Shown: one piece after another, positions 34,780 through 43,473 of the stretch | Position numbering within the stretch: position 1 is the first letter of the stretch | Layout of the letters: each line of letters starts with the position of its first letter | NCBI RefSeq assembly: GCF_005280255.1 | Contig: NZ_CP040018.1 | Coordinates: forward strand, 5,394,001-5,458,000 | Origin: Arthrobacter sp. 24S4-2 | Lineage (GTDB): Bacteria > Actinomycetota > Actinomycetes > Actinomycetales > Micrococcaceae | Direction: 5' to 3' | DNA: 64,000 nt | The notes under the pieces: generated by a model | Told to the model about the DNA's origin: nothing | The model's database searches: none | What the model saw: the letters and a program-made list of their open reading frames with translations, nothing else | Made by a program: the position numbers and the translations under genes

Positions 34780-35852
34780 GCGGGCAGCCGCTGGGCGGCG
34801 GTATTGGCCCGGATGCGCCGCCAAACGGCGGGTGCCACCACGACGGCGATGCCGACGGCCGCGCCGATAACCGTCTCCACGATCCGGTCACGCAGCAGCA
34901 GCTCCGGGGCCGTAGGCGCCGCCAGAAGTGTTGCGCTCAGGGCCAGCGGCGTAACGAAAACCTGCGCCAGGACGTATTGCCGCGCGATGAACATCTCGGC
35001 GCCGAACTGGCACACGGCAATCACCAGGACCGTCTGCCACGGCACGGGGTGCAGCAGGAGGACACCGGCAAGGAGGATGAGGCCCAGCACGGTTCCGATG
35101 ATCCTCTGGATGCCCCGCGCCACCCGGTGGCGGGTTGTGCGGCCGACCAACGGGACGACGGCGGCCACCATGGCCCAGTAGTTGTGGCCGAAGCCGAGCC
35201 ACTGGCCCACCAGGGTAGCCAAGGTCCCGGCGAGCCCGGCGGCCACGAGGTAGCCCACCGCTTCGAGCCCGGCAGCCCGCTCTTCCTCCGGGGTGAGCCG
35301 TACGGGCTCGGGCGTGGCCCACGGGGTGCGGCGGCTCCGCACCAGGCGCGAGGATATTCCGATCAGCAGGCAGAACACGGTGGTCAGGACCGAGACGAGC
35401 AAGCACTGCCACAGCGGCGGCTGGCTGGGAATGGAGGCGATGGCTGCGAACGCGAAGATGTGGAACAGCGAGCCGGCCGGACGGTGCCGCCACCTGGCAA
35501 TCACCAGGGAACAGGCTCCGGCCACCAGGGTGGTGGCTGCCACCTGGGCCCAGGTGGCAGCTGTGTCCGACAGGCCCAGCGCCTGGCCCGCCCGGGCGGA
35601 CAGAGTGGCAAGCAGGATGACCAGGAGCATGAGCGATCCGGCGCGCACCTGGATTAACAGCCGCTTCCGGTGCATCTCGCCGCGCCCGTAAATTCCGGTG
35701 AAGGCACCGAAGGAGGCAAAGATGGCCAGGTCCGTGCGGCCAAGCAGGACCAGGATGATCAGCGGAACGAAGACGCCCACGGCGCAACGGATGGCGACGT
35801 GATGGTCCTTATTGCCCGGAGCGATGGTGAACATCTCGGCGAACAGCTTCAC
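34776..35852 (-). CDS. FUSC-family integral membrane protein
   Basis: A 358-residue protein with two blocks of hydrophobic helices (about residues 20-175 and 205-340) separated by a polar loop, as in FUSC/aromatic acid exporter proteins. GRTTRHRVARGIQRIIGTVLG is the conserved cytoplasmic motif after the second block starts. Family members are linked to efflux of aromatic acids or fusaric acid; a role next to an aromatic-acid importer is attractive but unproved. It lacks the large cytoplasmic domain of longer FUSC proteins. Confidence 0.85.
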   Translation of the reverse strand: MKLFAEMFTIAPGNKDHHVAIRCAVGVFVPLIILVLLGRTDLAIFASFGAFTGIYGRGEMHRKRLLIQVRAGSLMLLVILLATLSARAGQALGLSDTAATWAQVAATTLVAGACSLVIARWRHRPAGSLFHIFAFAAIASIPSQPPLWQCLLVSVLTTVFCLLIGISSRLVRSRRTPWATPEPVRLTPEEERAAGLEAVGYLVAAGLAGTLATLVGQWLGFGHNYWAMVAAVVPLVGRTTRHRVARGIQRIIGTVLGLILLAGVLLLHPVPWQTVLVIAVCQFGAEMFIARQYVLAQVFVTPLALSATLLAAPTAPELLLRDRIVETVIGAAVGIAVVVAPAVWRRIRANTAAQRLPA

Positions 35853-35939
35853 GTGGGGTCACGCCTTTCGATACGGTGCCAGTCTGGTGGCGGCAGCGTT
35901 GGCGTCCACTCCAAATCCTACGCCCGGGCCGGACGGCAC

Positions 35940-35966
35940 CGCCCCCGGCGCACTGCGCCGGGGGCG
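35940..35966. repeat. GC-only hairpin in the FUSC/mscL divergent region
   Basis: CGCCCCCGGCGCA, one base, then the exact complement. It lies between two divergent genes, so it is not placed as a terminator of either and has no T tract. It could be a regulatory structure or supercoil-sensitive element. Confidence 0.55.
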
Positions 35967-36039
35967 GGGGCGGTGCGGGGCGGGGACTGGTAGTGTCTAT
36001 CGGTTAAATCACAGACCGAAATGCATACCGGAGGCACCC

Positions 36040-36549
36040 ATGCTCAAAGGATTCAAAGATTTCATCCTTCGCGGCAACGTGATCGAACTGTCCATCGCCG
36101 TCGTCGTTGGCACCGCCTTCACGGCCTTGGTCGGCGCGTTCACCACCAATATCGTGAACCCCATCATCGCGGCGGCCGGCGGCGTCCAGACCGAAGGGCT
36201 CGGCGTCCACATCTGGCCCGGCAACGACAAAACGTTCGTCAACTTCGGCGGGGTCATCACTGCCTTCGTGACATTCCTCATCACCGCGGCCGTGGTGTAT
36301 TTCATCTTCGTGGCGCCCATGAACAAGATCAACTCGCTGGTGAAGAGCAGGCTGGCGACGGCAGAGCCCGAGGAAGAGCCCATCCCGGCGGACACGGCAC
36401 TCCTGGCGGAGATCCGCGACCTGCTGACGCAGCTCGCCGGCAGCGACAAGGAACTCACGTCAGCCGGCGCGGCGTCGGGCGTTTCCGCGGGCGCAGCCGC
36501 GGCCGTTTCCGCGGCTGTGCAGCATAGGGGTTCCGAAGCGTCACGCTGA
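36040..36549 (+). CDS. mscL: Large-conductance mechanosensitive channel
   Basis: A 169-residue MscL. The N-terminal amphipathic helix MLKGFKDFILRGNVIELSI leads into TM1 (AVVVGTAFTALVGAFTTNIVNP), then a periplasmic loop, TM2 (VITAFVTFLITAAVVYFIFV) and a cytoplasmic helix (LLAEIRDLLTQL). It opens under hypo-osmotic shock. The C-terminal Ala/Ser-rich tail (about residues 140-169) is longer than in E. coli. GAGG precedes the ATG at 36040. The frame upstream is rejected as promoter sequence. Confidence 0.95.
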   Translation: MLKGFKDFILRGNVIELSIAVVVGTAFTALVGAFTTNIVNPIIAAAGGVQTEGLGVHIWPGNDKTFVNFGGVITAFVTFLITAAVVYFIFVAPMNKINSLVKSRLATAEPEEEPIPADTALLAEIRDLLTQLAGSDKELTSAGAASGVSAGAAAAVSAAVQHRGSEASR

Positions 36550-36609
36550 CGTCGCCGGCGGATCAGGCGGTGGCAGATGACGGCGCTGGACAGACCAGGT
36601 CCGTACTGA

Positions 36610-37782
36610 TCAGGCGCTGGCCGCCTCCGCCCGCCGGAACCCTCCGTTCCATTTGCCCCGCCGCACGGTGACGGGTATGCCGGCGGCGGCGAGGCGCACC
36701 GAGCGGACCACGCGGGACTGCTCGCCCGGAGTCAGCTGGTGGTAGACGGGCAGGATCACCGTTCTCTCCGCCAGACGTTCCGTAACGGACAGGTCCGCCG
36801 CGCCGTAGTCCAGGCCCAAAAAGGCCGGCTGGCGATGGACCGCCGTCATCCCCGTGCCGGCGGAGATTCCGTCGCGCGATAACCGTTCCAGCAGCTCATT
36901 GCGCCCCGAAGCGAATGACGGCAGCACTTCAAGCCAGAAGGACTGGAAATTGCTGGTGCCGTAAACGGGGTCCTGGATGCAGCGCACCCCCTGGATGCGC
37001 GCAAGTGCCAACTGGTAGCTGGCGACGATTTCCCGGCGATGGGCCACAGCTTCCTGCAGCCGTCCAAGCTGAACCAGGCCGATCGCTGCCTGCAGCTCGG
37101 TCATGGGGTAGTTGAAGCCGGCGCCCGCTGCCTCATCACGCAACTGCCGGGCGCGGTTTGCCCATGCGGTGCTCGGGGTGGTCAGCATCCCGCCTTCCCC
37201 GGTGGTGAGGACCTCATGTGAGTCGAAGGACCAGGTGGTCAGTTCGGCTCCGGCTCCCACCGGACGGCCCTGGTAGGTGGAGCCCACACCGCCGCCCGCG
37301 TCCTCTATCACCGTGACGCCTAGCCGGTCACACAGGTCCCGGATCGGCGCGAGTTCAACCGGCATGCCTCCCTGGTCCACAACGATCACAGCGCGGGTGG
37401 CGGGTGTCAGCGCCGCTTCGACCGTCCGGACGGATACGTTGCCGGTTCCCGCCTCGACATCGGCAAAGACCGTCCTGGCGCCCAGCTGGCTGACGGCGTT
37501 GGCTGTGGCAACGGCAGAAAACGAGGGCAGGACGACGTCGTCCTCCGGTTCGACCCCGGCGACACGCAGCGCCAGGTGGAGTGCGGCTGTGCCGCTGGAC
37601 ACCGCGACGGCGTGCGGTGCCTGCTGCGCCGAGCCGAACGCCTCTTCAAACTGCCCTACGCGCGGCCCTTGGGCAGTTCGGCCGGAAGCCAGCACTTGGA
37701 CGACGGCATCGGCTTCCTCCTGTCCCACCCACGGCCTCATGACACCGATGCGGCTTACCGCATGATTTTCGCTGATAGTCAC
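36610..37782 (-). CDS. DegT/DnrJ/EryC1-family protein lacking the PLP lysine
   Basis: A 390-residue homologue of sugar-nucleotide aminotransferases (PglE-like). The fold motifs are kept: SSGTAALHLAL, VIED (Asp that holds the PLP ring) and TTGEGGM. The catalytic lysine position, which reads SFHPRK-ILTTGEGG in the paralogue at 43466-44640, reads SFDSHE-VLTTGEGG, with Glu190 (codon GAG, 37213-37215). It also lacks about 19 residues present in the paralogue after RLREHA. It therefore cannot form the usual internal aldimine; it may be a PLP-dependent dehydratase-like variant, a binding or regulatory subunit, or a decaying copy. The frame is otherwise intact and codon use normal. Confidence 0.85.
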   Translation of the reverse strand: MTISENHAVSRIGVMRPWVGQEEADAVVQVLASGRTAQGPRVGQFEEAFGSAQQAPHAVAVSSGTAALHLALRVAGVEPEDDVVLPSFSAVATANAVSQLGARTVFADVEAGTGNVSVRTVEAALTPATRAVIVVDQGGMPVELAPIRDLCDRLGVTVIEDAGGGVGSTYQGRPVGAGAELTTWSFDSHEVLTTGEGGMLTTPSTAWANRARQLRDEAAGAGFNYPMTELQAAIGLVQLGRLQEAVAHRREIVASYQLALARIQGVRCIQDPVYGTSNFQSFWLEVLPSFASGRNELLERLSRDGISAGTGMTAVHRQPAFLGLDYGAADLSVTERLAERTVILPVYHQLTPGEQSRVVRSVRLAAAGIPVTVRRGKWNGGFRRAEAASA

Positions 37783-37800
37783 CGTGTCCTCCCACTCGCC

Positions 37801-37826
37801 AAAGGGGCATCAGTTGATGCCCCTTT
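37801..37826 (-). terminator. Hairpin between polysaccharide operon and DegT paralogue
   Basis: AAAGGGGCATCA, two bases, then its exact complement TGATGCCCCTTT. It lies after the glycosyltransferase gene and just before the aminotransferase-like gene, both on the minus strand, so it may end or attenuate the operon. The T run is only three bases. Farther upstream, GGTATCGCG (37939-37947) and CGCGATACC (37970-37978) are another inverted pair. Confidence 0.55.
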
Positions 37827-38018
37827 CATTGAACGCGTCGCTCCTGGACGCCGTCACGAGAGTGGCGTACCCGTATTTACCCGCATGACACCACGGTTTA
37901 GGGGTGGAATACCCGCTTGGGAATGGCGGTGTTGAGCCGGTATCGCGGCAGTACTTGGATTGCCTGCGGCGCGATACCCCGCCGATACCTGTGCGGGCGG
38001 TTAGTCTGCCGGCCCGGG

Positions 38019-40622
38019 TCAGTCACCCGCCAGAGTGCGGCTACTTTCATCGCGCTCCCACGTCCCCGGCCCGGCGGCGCCCTGGCGGCCGGCCACCGCG
38101 AACCCCAGGTAGACGGCCGCGTGGACTGCCGAAAGCGGGCCGCGAATAGAGCGGAGCACCTCACCGAGGGTCTGCCGGGCAGTGCTGTGCTCGCCGGCGG
38201 CGCCATTCTGCTCGGCGTTCCCGCGGTAGACGCGATGAAGCACCGCCAACTGGGCCCTGGGTGTCCTTGGCGGACTGATCACCACGGGGTCCACGTCGAG
38301 GACAGCCTTTTCCTCCGCCCCGAACAGCCGGTCAACAAACAAGTCGTCTGCGGTCAGATCGGGAAATGCCCCAAATCGCTCGCGCCCCTGTTTGGAAAGG
38401 CCATACACGCCGCCAGCCCAAAGCCGGTTTCTGGCCGACGGCAGACGCAGCCGGGTGCGGTAGTAGGAGTGGATCAAGGGGTGGGCGTCCTGAAGGTCGA
38501 ACTGCACGGCCGGTCGCGCGGCCAACGGGCCGCCGGGGGCCAGCGCCGTCAAAACGTCCCTGACTGCATTGGCACTGATCCGCACATCGGCGTCGAGGTA
38601 CAGCCTGGGCCACAGTGTCGCAGCCGCATCGCCTGCATTGAGGGCCGCCGGCTTGGAAGGCCGGTCAATTTCCAGCACAGTTACGCCCTCGAAGCTGCGG
38701 GCGATCGCGGCGGTGTCATCCGTACAGCCGTTGCACACCACAATCACCTCAACCGTCCGGGCCGCAGCAAGAGGGGCGAGTGGGGCAAGCGTCCGGGCGA
38801 TAACGCTGGCCTCGTTGTGCGCCGGAACGATCACCGAACCGTCAGGGAAAGGCACAGGGACCGGGTCCCTGGTGGCACCCGGCAGGGCAGACCAGCTGCT
38901 TTCGTCGAGAATGGTCCGCAGCACCCCGCGGCGGTCCGGTTTCCAGCACCGCAGAAGTTCCGAGAGGATGACGGCGCCGTGGAAGACCGTCGCGTGGGGG
39001 GCCGAATGGTACTTGCGGAAGTACCGGACACGGTTGACGGCCAGCAACGCATTGAGCTCCGGTGATGTGCCGGATCCTGCGCCCGCATGCGTCATGACGG
39101 CGGCCGGCTCGTACCAGACGGTTTCACCCATCGTCCGCAGGCCGCGGAAGAAGTCCACCTCCTCTGAATAGAGGAAGTACGACTCGTCCCACGCCAATGA
39201 GTCGGCAAGGCTGCGGCGGACCATCAGGGCAGCCCCGGTGGCCCAGTGCACGGTATGGGGATGGGCGTAGCTCTCCGTGTTGTAGTCGGTGCCGGCCAGC
39301 CAGCCGGGACGGTCGGGGAACCTGCACCCCACCAGTGCGTCGCTCAGGGCATTGGCGAGGCTTGGCTCGCGGTACAGCGAGCGGCTCGTTTCGCCGCGCT
39401 CGTCCAGGAGCCGCGGAACAACTGCCCCGGCCCGGGATGAACGCAGCCGGTGCATCATGGCCATGAGGCTACCGCGTTCCAAAGTGACATCGGGGTTCAG
39501 GACCACCACTGTGGCAGCGTCCCCGGCCCGCCGCATGGCCGCATTGATGCCTCCTGAGTACCCCAGGTTGCCTCCGGTGGCGAACGCAATCACGTCCGGA
39601 TGGGCGCTGCGCACCAGTGCCAGGGTGCCGTCTGTCGAGGAATTGTCCGCCACGAGCACGCGCAGGGTCAGGTCCGCCGTCTCCTCCCGCAGGCTCTCCA
39701 GCAGCGAACCGATGCCGTGCCCGCTGTTGTAGGCGACGACGACGACGGCAGCATCCGCAGCGCCGTCCGGTCCGGTGAAGCGGCCCGGCGTCCGCGGGGC
39801 GGCAGCGGACGATGGCCCGGATTCCGGCCGGGCGTGAGGTACGGTGCACGATGCTGTGCGCAGCTTCAGGTACGCGGGCGGGCCGTCGATCAGGTAGCGG
39901 CTGGCCAGCCGTTTGGGCTCCAGAGCCAGCCGGTACCCCCATTCCAGTCCGTGGTCGCTGGCCCATTGGGGCGCGCGGTGCACCCTTCCGGCCAGGAAGT
40001 CCACCGCTGCGCCGAAGGCGAGGAGCACGGCGGCGCCGGTCAGGGCTGCGTAGTGGTCGATCCAGAGTTCCTGCCGTGGCTTGCCAAGTCCCACGTAGAG
40101 GATCTGCACTTCGACTGCGGCGATCTCCGCGGCGATCCGCATTGAGTCGGCGGCGGAGGCGAGTGCTTCACGGTCCGGGGACCACATTCCTGCGACGTTC
40201 AGGCCCGGGTGCTCCGTGGCAATCTTTTGCGCCAGCAGCTGCTGGTTCTCGGTTGAACCGCCAAGGAAACCCACGCGGAGGCCCAGCTGCTCGGCCCGGT
40301 CCAGCAGCGGCGAGGCGAGGTCGCTCCCGGCCAGGCGCGGCCAGCGGTGCCCGGTGAGCCGTTGGGACTGCGACACCAGCGGCGCGCCGTCGAGCAGGTA
40401 GAGCCAGTCGACGGTACTGGCCGGATCCGCGTGGAGCGTGCCTTCCCAGCGGCCGCCGGCACCAAAGTGGTGGAGGTGGTCCAGGTTGACGGAGGCAACA
40501 CCAAGGGGCGGCAGGCCCCGCCGTCCGGCCCGGGCCAGGATGAGGTCCAGGGCCGGCTCGGGATCCATCAGATCAACCGGAGTGCCACCCAGGATGACTT
40601 TGTCGACGTTCATGTTTTCCAC
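38019..40622 (-). CDS. Three-domain glycosyltransferase: WecG/TagA - GT2 - GT2
   Basis: An 867-residue protein combining three transferase units. Residues about 8-250 form a WecG/TagA/CpsF (GT26) domain (ASVNLDHLHH, VGFLGGS, LYVGLGKPRQELW, FGAAVDFLAG). Residues about 291-560 are a GT2 domain (VVVVAYNSGHG, NPDVTLERGSL, FLYSEEVDFF) like rhamnosyltransferases. Residues about 596-800 are another GT2 domain (SVIVPAHNEASVIARTL, NGCTDDTA, LYLDADVRIS, the last giving DXD). It is the last gene of the polysaccharide operon and could add three successive sugars to the lipid-linked unit. GT26-GT2-GT2 in one chain is unusual. No frame break is seen. Confidence 0.9.
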   Translation of the reverse strand: MENMNVDKVILGGTPVDLMDPEPALDLILARAGRRGLPPLGVASVNLDHLHHFGAGGRWEGTLHADPASTVDWLYLLDGAPLVSQSQRLTGHRWPRLAGSDLASPLLDRAEQLGLRVGFLGGSTENQQLLAQKIATEHPGLNVAGMWSPDREALASAADSMRIAAEIAAVEVQILYVGLGKPRQELWIDHYAALTGAAVLLAFGAAVDFLAGRVHRAPQWASDHGLEWGYRLALEPKRLASRYLIDGPPAYLKLRTASCTVPHARPESGPSSAAAPRTPGRFTGPDGAADAAVVVVAYNSGHGIGSLLESLREETADLTLRVLVADNSSTDGTLALVRSAHPDVIAFATGGNLGYSGGINAAMRRAGDAATVVVLNPDVTLERGSLMAMMHRLRSSRAGAVVPRLLDERGETSRSLYREPSLANALSDALVGCRFPDRPGWLAGTDYNTESYAHPHTVHWATGAALMVRRSLADSLAWDESYFLYSEEVDFFRGLRTMGETVWYEPAAVMTHAGAGSGTSPELNALLAVNRVRYFRKYHSAPHATVFHGAVILSELLRCWKPDRRGVLRTILDESSWSALPGATRDPVPVPFPDGSVIVPAHNEASVIARTLAPLAPLAAARTVEVIVVCNGCTDDTAAIARSFEGVTVLEIDRPSKPAALNAGDAAATLWPRLYLDADVRISANAVRDVLTALAPGGPLAARPAVQFDLQDAHPLIHSYYRTRLRLPSARNRLWAGGVYGLSKQGRERFGAFPDLTADDLFVDRLFGAEEKAVLDVDPVVISPPRTPRAQLAVLHRVYRGNAEQNGAAGEHSTARQTLGEVLRSIRGPLSAVHAAVYLGFAVAGRQGAAGPGTWERDESSRTLAGD

Positions 40623-40631
40623 GCCGCCTCC

Positions 40632-41690
40632 TCAGTAGCTTTCCGCAGGCATCAGTCGCCCGTTGGTTTCGATATAGCGGTGCCCGGTGACGGGGCAGAG
40701 CCAGCTGCCGCCGTCGTCCTGCTTGAGCGGATGGCCGGCCTCGCCCACCCAGCCCATTTGCCGCGCCGGCACGCCGGCCACCACGGCATAGGCAGGGACG
40801 TCCCGGGTCACGACGGCGCCCGCCGCCACGGTGGCCCACTCGCCAATGGTCACCGGGGCGATGCACACCGCCCGCGCGCCGACGGAAGCGCCCCGGCCAA
40901 CGGTCACGCCGACGGCGACCCAGTCCTCTGCACCCTTGAGCGCCCCGTCCGGAGTGATGGCCCGCGGATGCAGGTCGTTGGTGAGGACGGCGGCGGGCCC
41001 GATGAAAACACCGTCGGACAGCCGGGCCGGTTCATAGACCAGGGCATAGTTTTGGAGCTTGCAGTTGTCACCCAACCGGACGGCCGGCCCCACGTACGCG
41101 CCACGGCCGATATTGCAGTTGCTGCCCAGGGTGGCGTCTTCCCTGATCTGCGCCAAGTGCCAGATCCGGGATCCGTCTCCGACGCTGGCGGTCTCTGCCA
41201 CGTCTGCCGTGGCGGCGATGGTGATCATGTGCTTCCTCCCAGGGATGGTGGCGCCGGAGACCGGCGACGTTGGTGGTTTGCTGTGCCGTCGGCGCACCAG
41301 GACAACCGCGAGCGCACCGAGCAGCGCACCGGCAGTGTTGCTTGCGACGTCGCGGAGGGTGGCCTGCCGCTGGTCCAGCGCGAGGAACTGGACTGCTTCA
41401 ATAACGCAGGAGGCAACCAGGCCTGCCACGCCGCCGAGCCACCAGCTGCGCGCCGGCAGCAACGCGGCTATAAGCAGTCCCAGCGGAACGAAGAGCACCA
41501 CGTTGGCGGCCACCTCGACGTGACCTGCCCGGATTCCTGCCGTCAGGGGCTGGTCCTGGAAAAAGTTCAGAAAGCCATGAAGGAGGCCGTCAACGGGCCG
41601 TTCCACGGGCGTGGGCCAGAACCCGACGCACGCCAGGCAAGACAGGCAAATGAACAGCGCGGCGAAGAGACTCCAACGGCGCCGGATCAT
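40632..41690 (-). CDS. VanZ-like membrane domain fused to WlbB-like acyltransferase
   Basis: One uninterrupted frame of 352 codons. Residues 1-150 are a VanZ-like membrane segment (WSLFAALFICLSCLACVGFWP; ANVVLFVPLGLLIAALLP; ASCVIEAVQFLALD). Residues about 155-352 are a left-handed beta-helix acetyltransferase like WlbB/WbpD (ATADVAETASVGDGSRIW, CNIGRGAYVGP, hexapeptide repeats), which N-acetylates a UDP-3-amino sugar acid. A strong GGGAGGAAGCAC site directly precedes an internal ATG at 41226-41228, so the enzyme may also be made alone (40632-41228). The VanZ start at 41690 overlaps the WlbC-like stop (ATGA). Two genes merged by loss of a stop codon, or one bifunctional gene, both fit. Confidence 0.82.
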   Translation of the reverse strand: MIRRRWSLFAALFICLSCLACVGFWPTPVERPVDGLLHGFLNFFQDQPLTAGIRAGHVEVAANVVLFVPLGLLIAALLPARSWWLGGVAGLVASCVIEAVQFLALDQRQATLRDVASNTAGALLGALAVVLVRRRHSKPPTSPVSGATIPGRKHMITIAATADVAETASVGDGSRIWHLAQIREDATLGSNCNIGRGAYVGPAVRLGDNCKLQNYALVYEPARLSDGVFIGPAAVLTNDLHPRAITPDGALKGAEDWVAVGVTVGRGASVGARAVCIAPVTIGEWATVAAGAVVTRDVPAYAVVAGVPARQMGWVGEAGHPLKQDDGGSWLCPVTGHRYIETNGRLMPAESY

Positions 41691-42820
41691 GGCCGCTCCA
41701 TTGCTGATAGCAGCTGTTCTATGACGTACTCCTGCTGCTGTGCCGTGATATGCGGGTAGATCGGCAGCGAAAGCATGGTTGCCGCGGCTTCTTCGGCCAC
41801 CGGGAACGCCCCGCGGCACAGCCCCAAGTGCCGGTAGGCGCCACTCAGGTGCATCGGGACCGGGTAGTGGATGCCCGCACCGATACCGGCGGCGTTCAGG
41901 GCTGCAAGGATGCGGTCCCGTTCAAGGACCCTGACCACGTACAGATGCCAAACATCCACGTTGCCTTCAGCCGTGCACGGCAGCACGATGCCGGGCACGT
42001 CCTGAAGCATGGCCAAATAGCGGGCGGCGGCTTCCCGCCGTCGTTCGTTCCAGGCCGCAAGGCGGCGCAGCTTGGTGTTGAGCACCACTGCCTGGATGGT
42101 GTCCAGGCGGGAATTCATGCCGATCTCGTCGTGCTCGTATTTGACCAGGCTGCCGTGCGCGCCCAGAAGGCGGACCCGGGCCGCTATCCGGTCGTCATCC
42201 GTCAGGACCGCTCCGGCATCACCGGCCGCGCCGAGGTTCTTGCCCGGGTAGAAACTCGTTCCCGCGACGATTCCCAGCGTGCCGGCGGAGCGTCCGTTCC
42301 GCGACGCGCCCTGGGCCTGGGCGGCATCCTCGACAATCACGGCGCCGGCCCGGTCCGCCGCGGGCTTCAGCTTTTCAACGAAGGCAGTCTGCCCGAACAG
42401 GTCGACGGCCACGATTGCCTGCGTATTCGCAGTGATGGCCTCGCTGACACGTGCTGGGTCGATGAGCAGATAGTCCGGGTCAACGTCGACGGGTACGGGG
42501 ACCGCCCCGATCCGGCTGACGGCCTCCGCAGTGGCAATAAAAGTGTTGGCGGGCAGAATAACTTCCCCGCCTGGCCGGACCCCGGCGGCGCGGAGTCCCA
42601 ACTCCACAGCATCGGTGCCATTGGCTACGCCGACACAGTGCCTGACTCCGAGGAAGCCGGCGTAGGCCTGTTCAAATTCGGTCACCTCAGTGCCGCCGAT
42701 GAAGGCCGTCCGGGCAAAGACTTTCCTGATGCCGTCCTCAACTTCATGGACGATTTCTTCCTGCTGCGCACCGAGGTCCACGAGCGGAACCGTCAATGGG
42801 AACGTTGGTGAAAGAGTCAT
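41687..42820 (-). CDS. DegT/DnrJ/EryC1 aminotransferase, WlbC/WbpE-like
   Basis: A 377-residue PLP enzyme. ANGTDAVELGLRAAGV binds phosphate, VEDAAQAQGA holds the ring Asp, and SFYPGKNLGAAGDAGA carries the PLP lysine, so this copy is catalytically complete. WlbC/WbpE enzymes aminate UDP-3-keto-GlcNAcA to the 3-amino sugar. Its neighbours, a WlbA-like dehydrogenase and WlbB-like acetyltransferase, complete that route to UDP-GlcNAc3NAcA. The start at 42820 has GGAGG six bases upstream and overlaps the previous gene by 4 nt. Confidence 0.9.
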   Translation of the reverse strand: MTLSPTFPLTVPLVDLGAQQEEIVHEVEDGIRKVFARTAFIGGTEVTEFEQAYAGFLGVRHCVGVANGTDAVELGLRAAGVRPGGEVILPANTFIATAEAVSRIGAVPVPVDVDPDYLLIDPARVSEAITANTQAIVAVDLFGQTAFVEKLKPAADRAGAVIVEDAAQAQGASRNGRSAGTLGIVAGTSFYPGKNLGAAGDAGAVLTDDDRIAARVRLLGAHGSLVKYEHDEIGMNSRLDTIQAVVLNTKLRRLAAWNERRREAAARYLAMLQDVPGIVLPCTAEGNVDVWHLYVVRVLERDRILAALNAAGIGAGIHYPVPMHLSGAYRHLGLCRGAFPVAEEAAATMLSLPIYPHITAQQQEYVIEQLLSAMERP

Positions 42821-43473
42821 CGTGCGCCTCCCGAAATAGCAGCTGTCTCCAGGGCTCGCGCCGGAACGCCCACCCACGTCTGTCCGGCCGGCACGTCAGC
42901 CAGCACCACGGCCCCCATACCCACGATGGCGCCGGCGCCGATGACGGTCCGTTCCCGGACGCATGAGTTCATGCCCAGGTACGCTGCCCTCCCCACCCGT
43001 ACGCCGCCGCCGAGCGAAACTCCCGCCGCAAACGTGGCAAAATCCTCCACCACGTCGTCATGGGTGAGGGTCACCCCGGGCATCACCACCACGTGGTTGC
43101 TGATCGTGACGCCGGCCGTCAGGGTGACGTGGCCCAGCAGGATGTTGCCCCGTCCAACGTGGCATCCCTCCGGGAGCCGCACTGAGGCGTCCACCACCGT
43201 GGCATAGCGCCGGTCCGGGAACCCCAGACGGGCAAGCCTGTCCACGATCCGGTCCCTGCCGCTGCCCGCGCCGACACAGACCACCACCTTGGCGTCCGGA
43301 AGGTTCAGGGCATGGCTGACCGGCCCCAGGATGTGCGCGCCATCCAGGGCGGTGCCGGCCCTGGCGGGGTCGTCGTCGAGGATTCCCACGACGTCGAACT
43401 GGCCGCTGTCCCGGACGGACGCGAGCACTTCCCGGGCGAGGCCGCTGGCCGCGATGAGAATGAGGTCAGCCAT
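42817..43473 (-). CDS. PglD/NeuD-like sugar O/N-acetyltransferase
   Basis: A 218-residue two-part protein: an N-terminal Rossmann-like domain (LILIASGLAREV preceded by MAD; VVGILDDDP) and a C-terminal left-handed beta-helix with hexapeptide repeats (ATVVDASVRLPEGCHVG, VTISNHVVVMPG). This is the PglD/NeuD/LpxD-like architecture that acetylates a 4-amino sugar nucleotide. It begins inside the last codons of the frameshifted PglE-like gene (8-nt overlap), whose product would be its substrate supplier. Confidence 0.88.
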   Translation of the reverse strand: MADLILIAASGLAREVLASVRDSGQFDVVGILDDDPARAGTALDGAHILGPVSHALNLPDAKVVVCVGAGSGRDRIVDRLARLGFPDRRYATVVDASVRLPEGCHVGRGNILLGHVTLTAGVTISNHVVVMPGVTLTHDDVVEDFATFAAGVSLGGGVRVGRAAYLGMNSCVRERTVIGAGAIVGMGAVVLADVPAGQTWVGVPARALETAAISGGAR

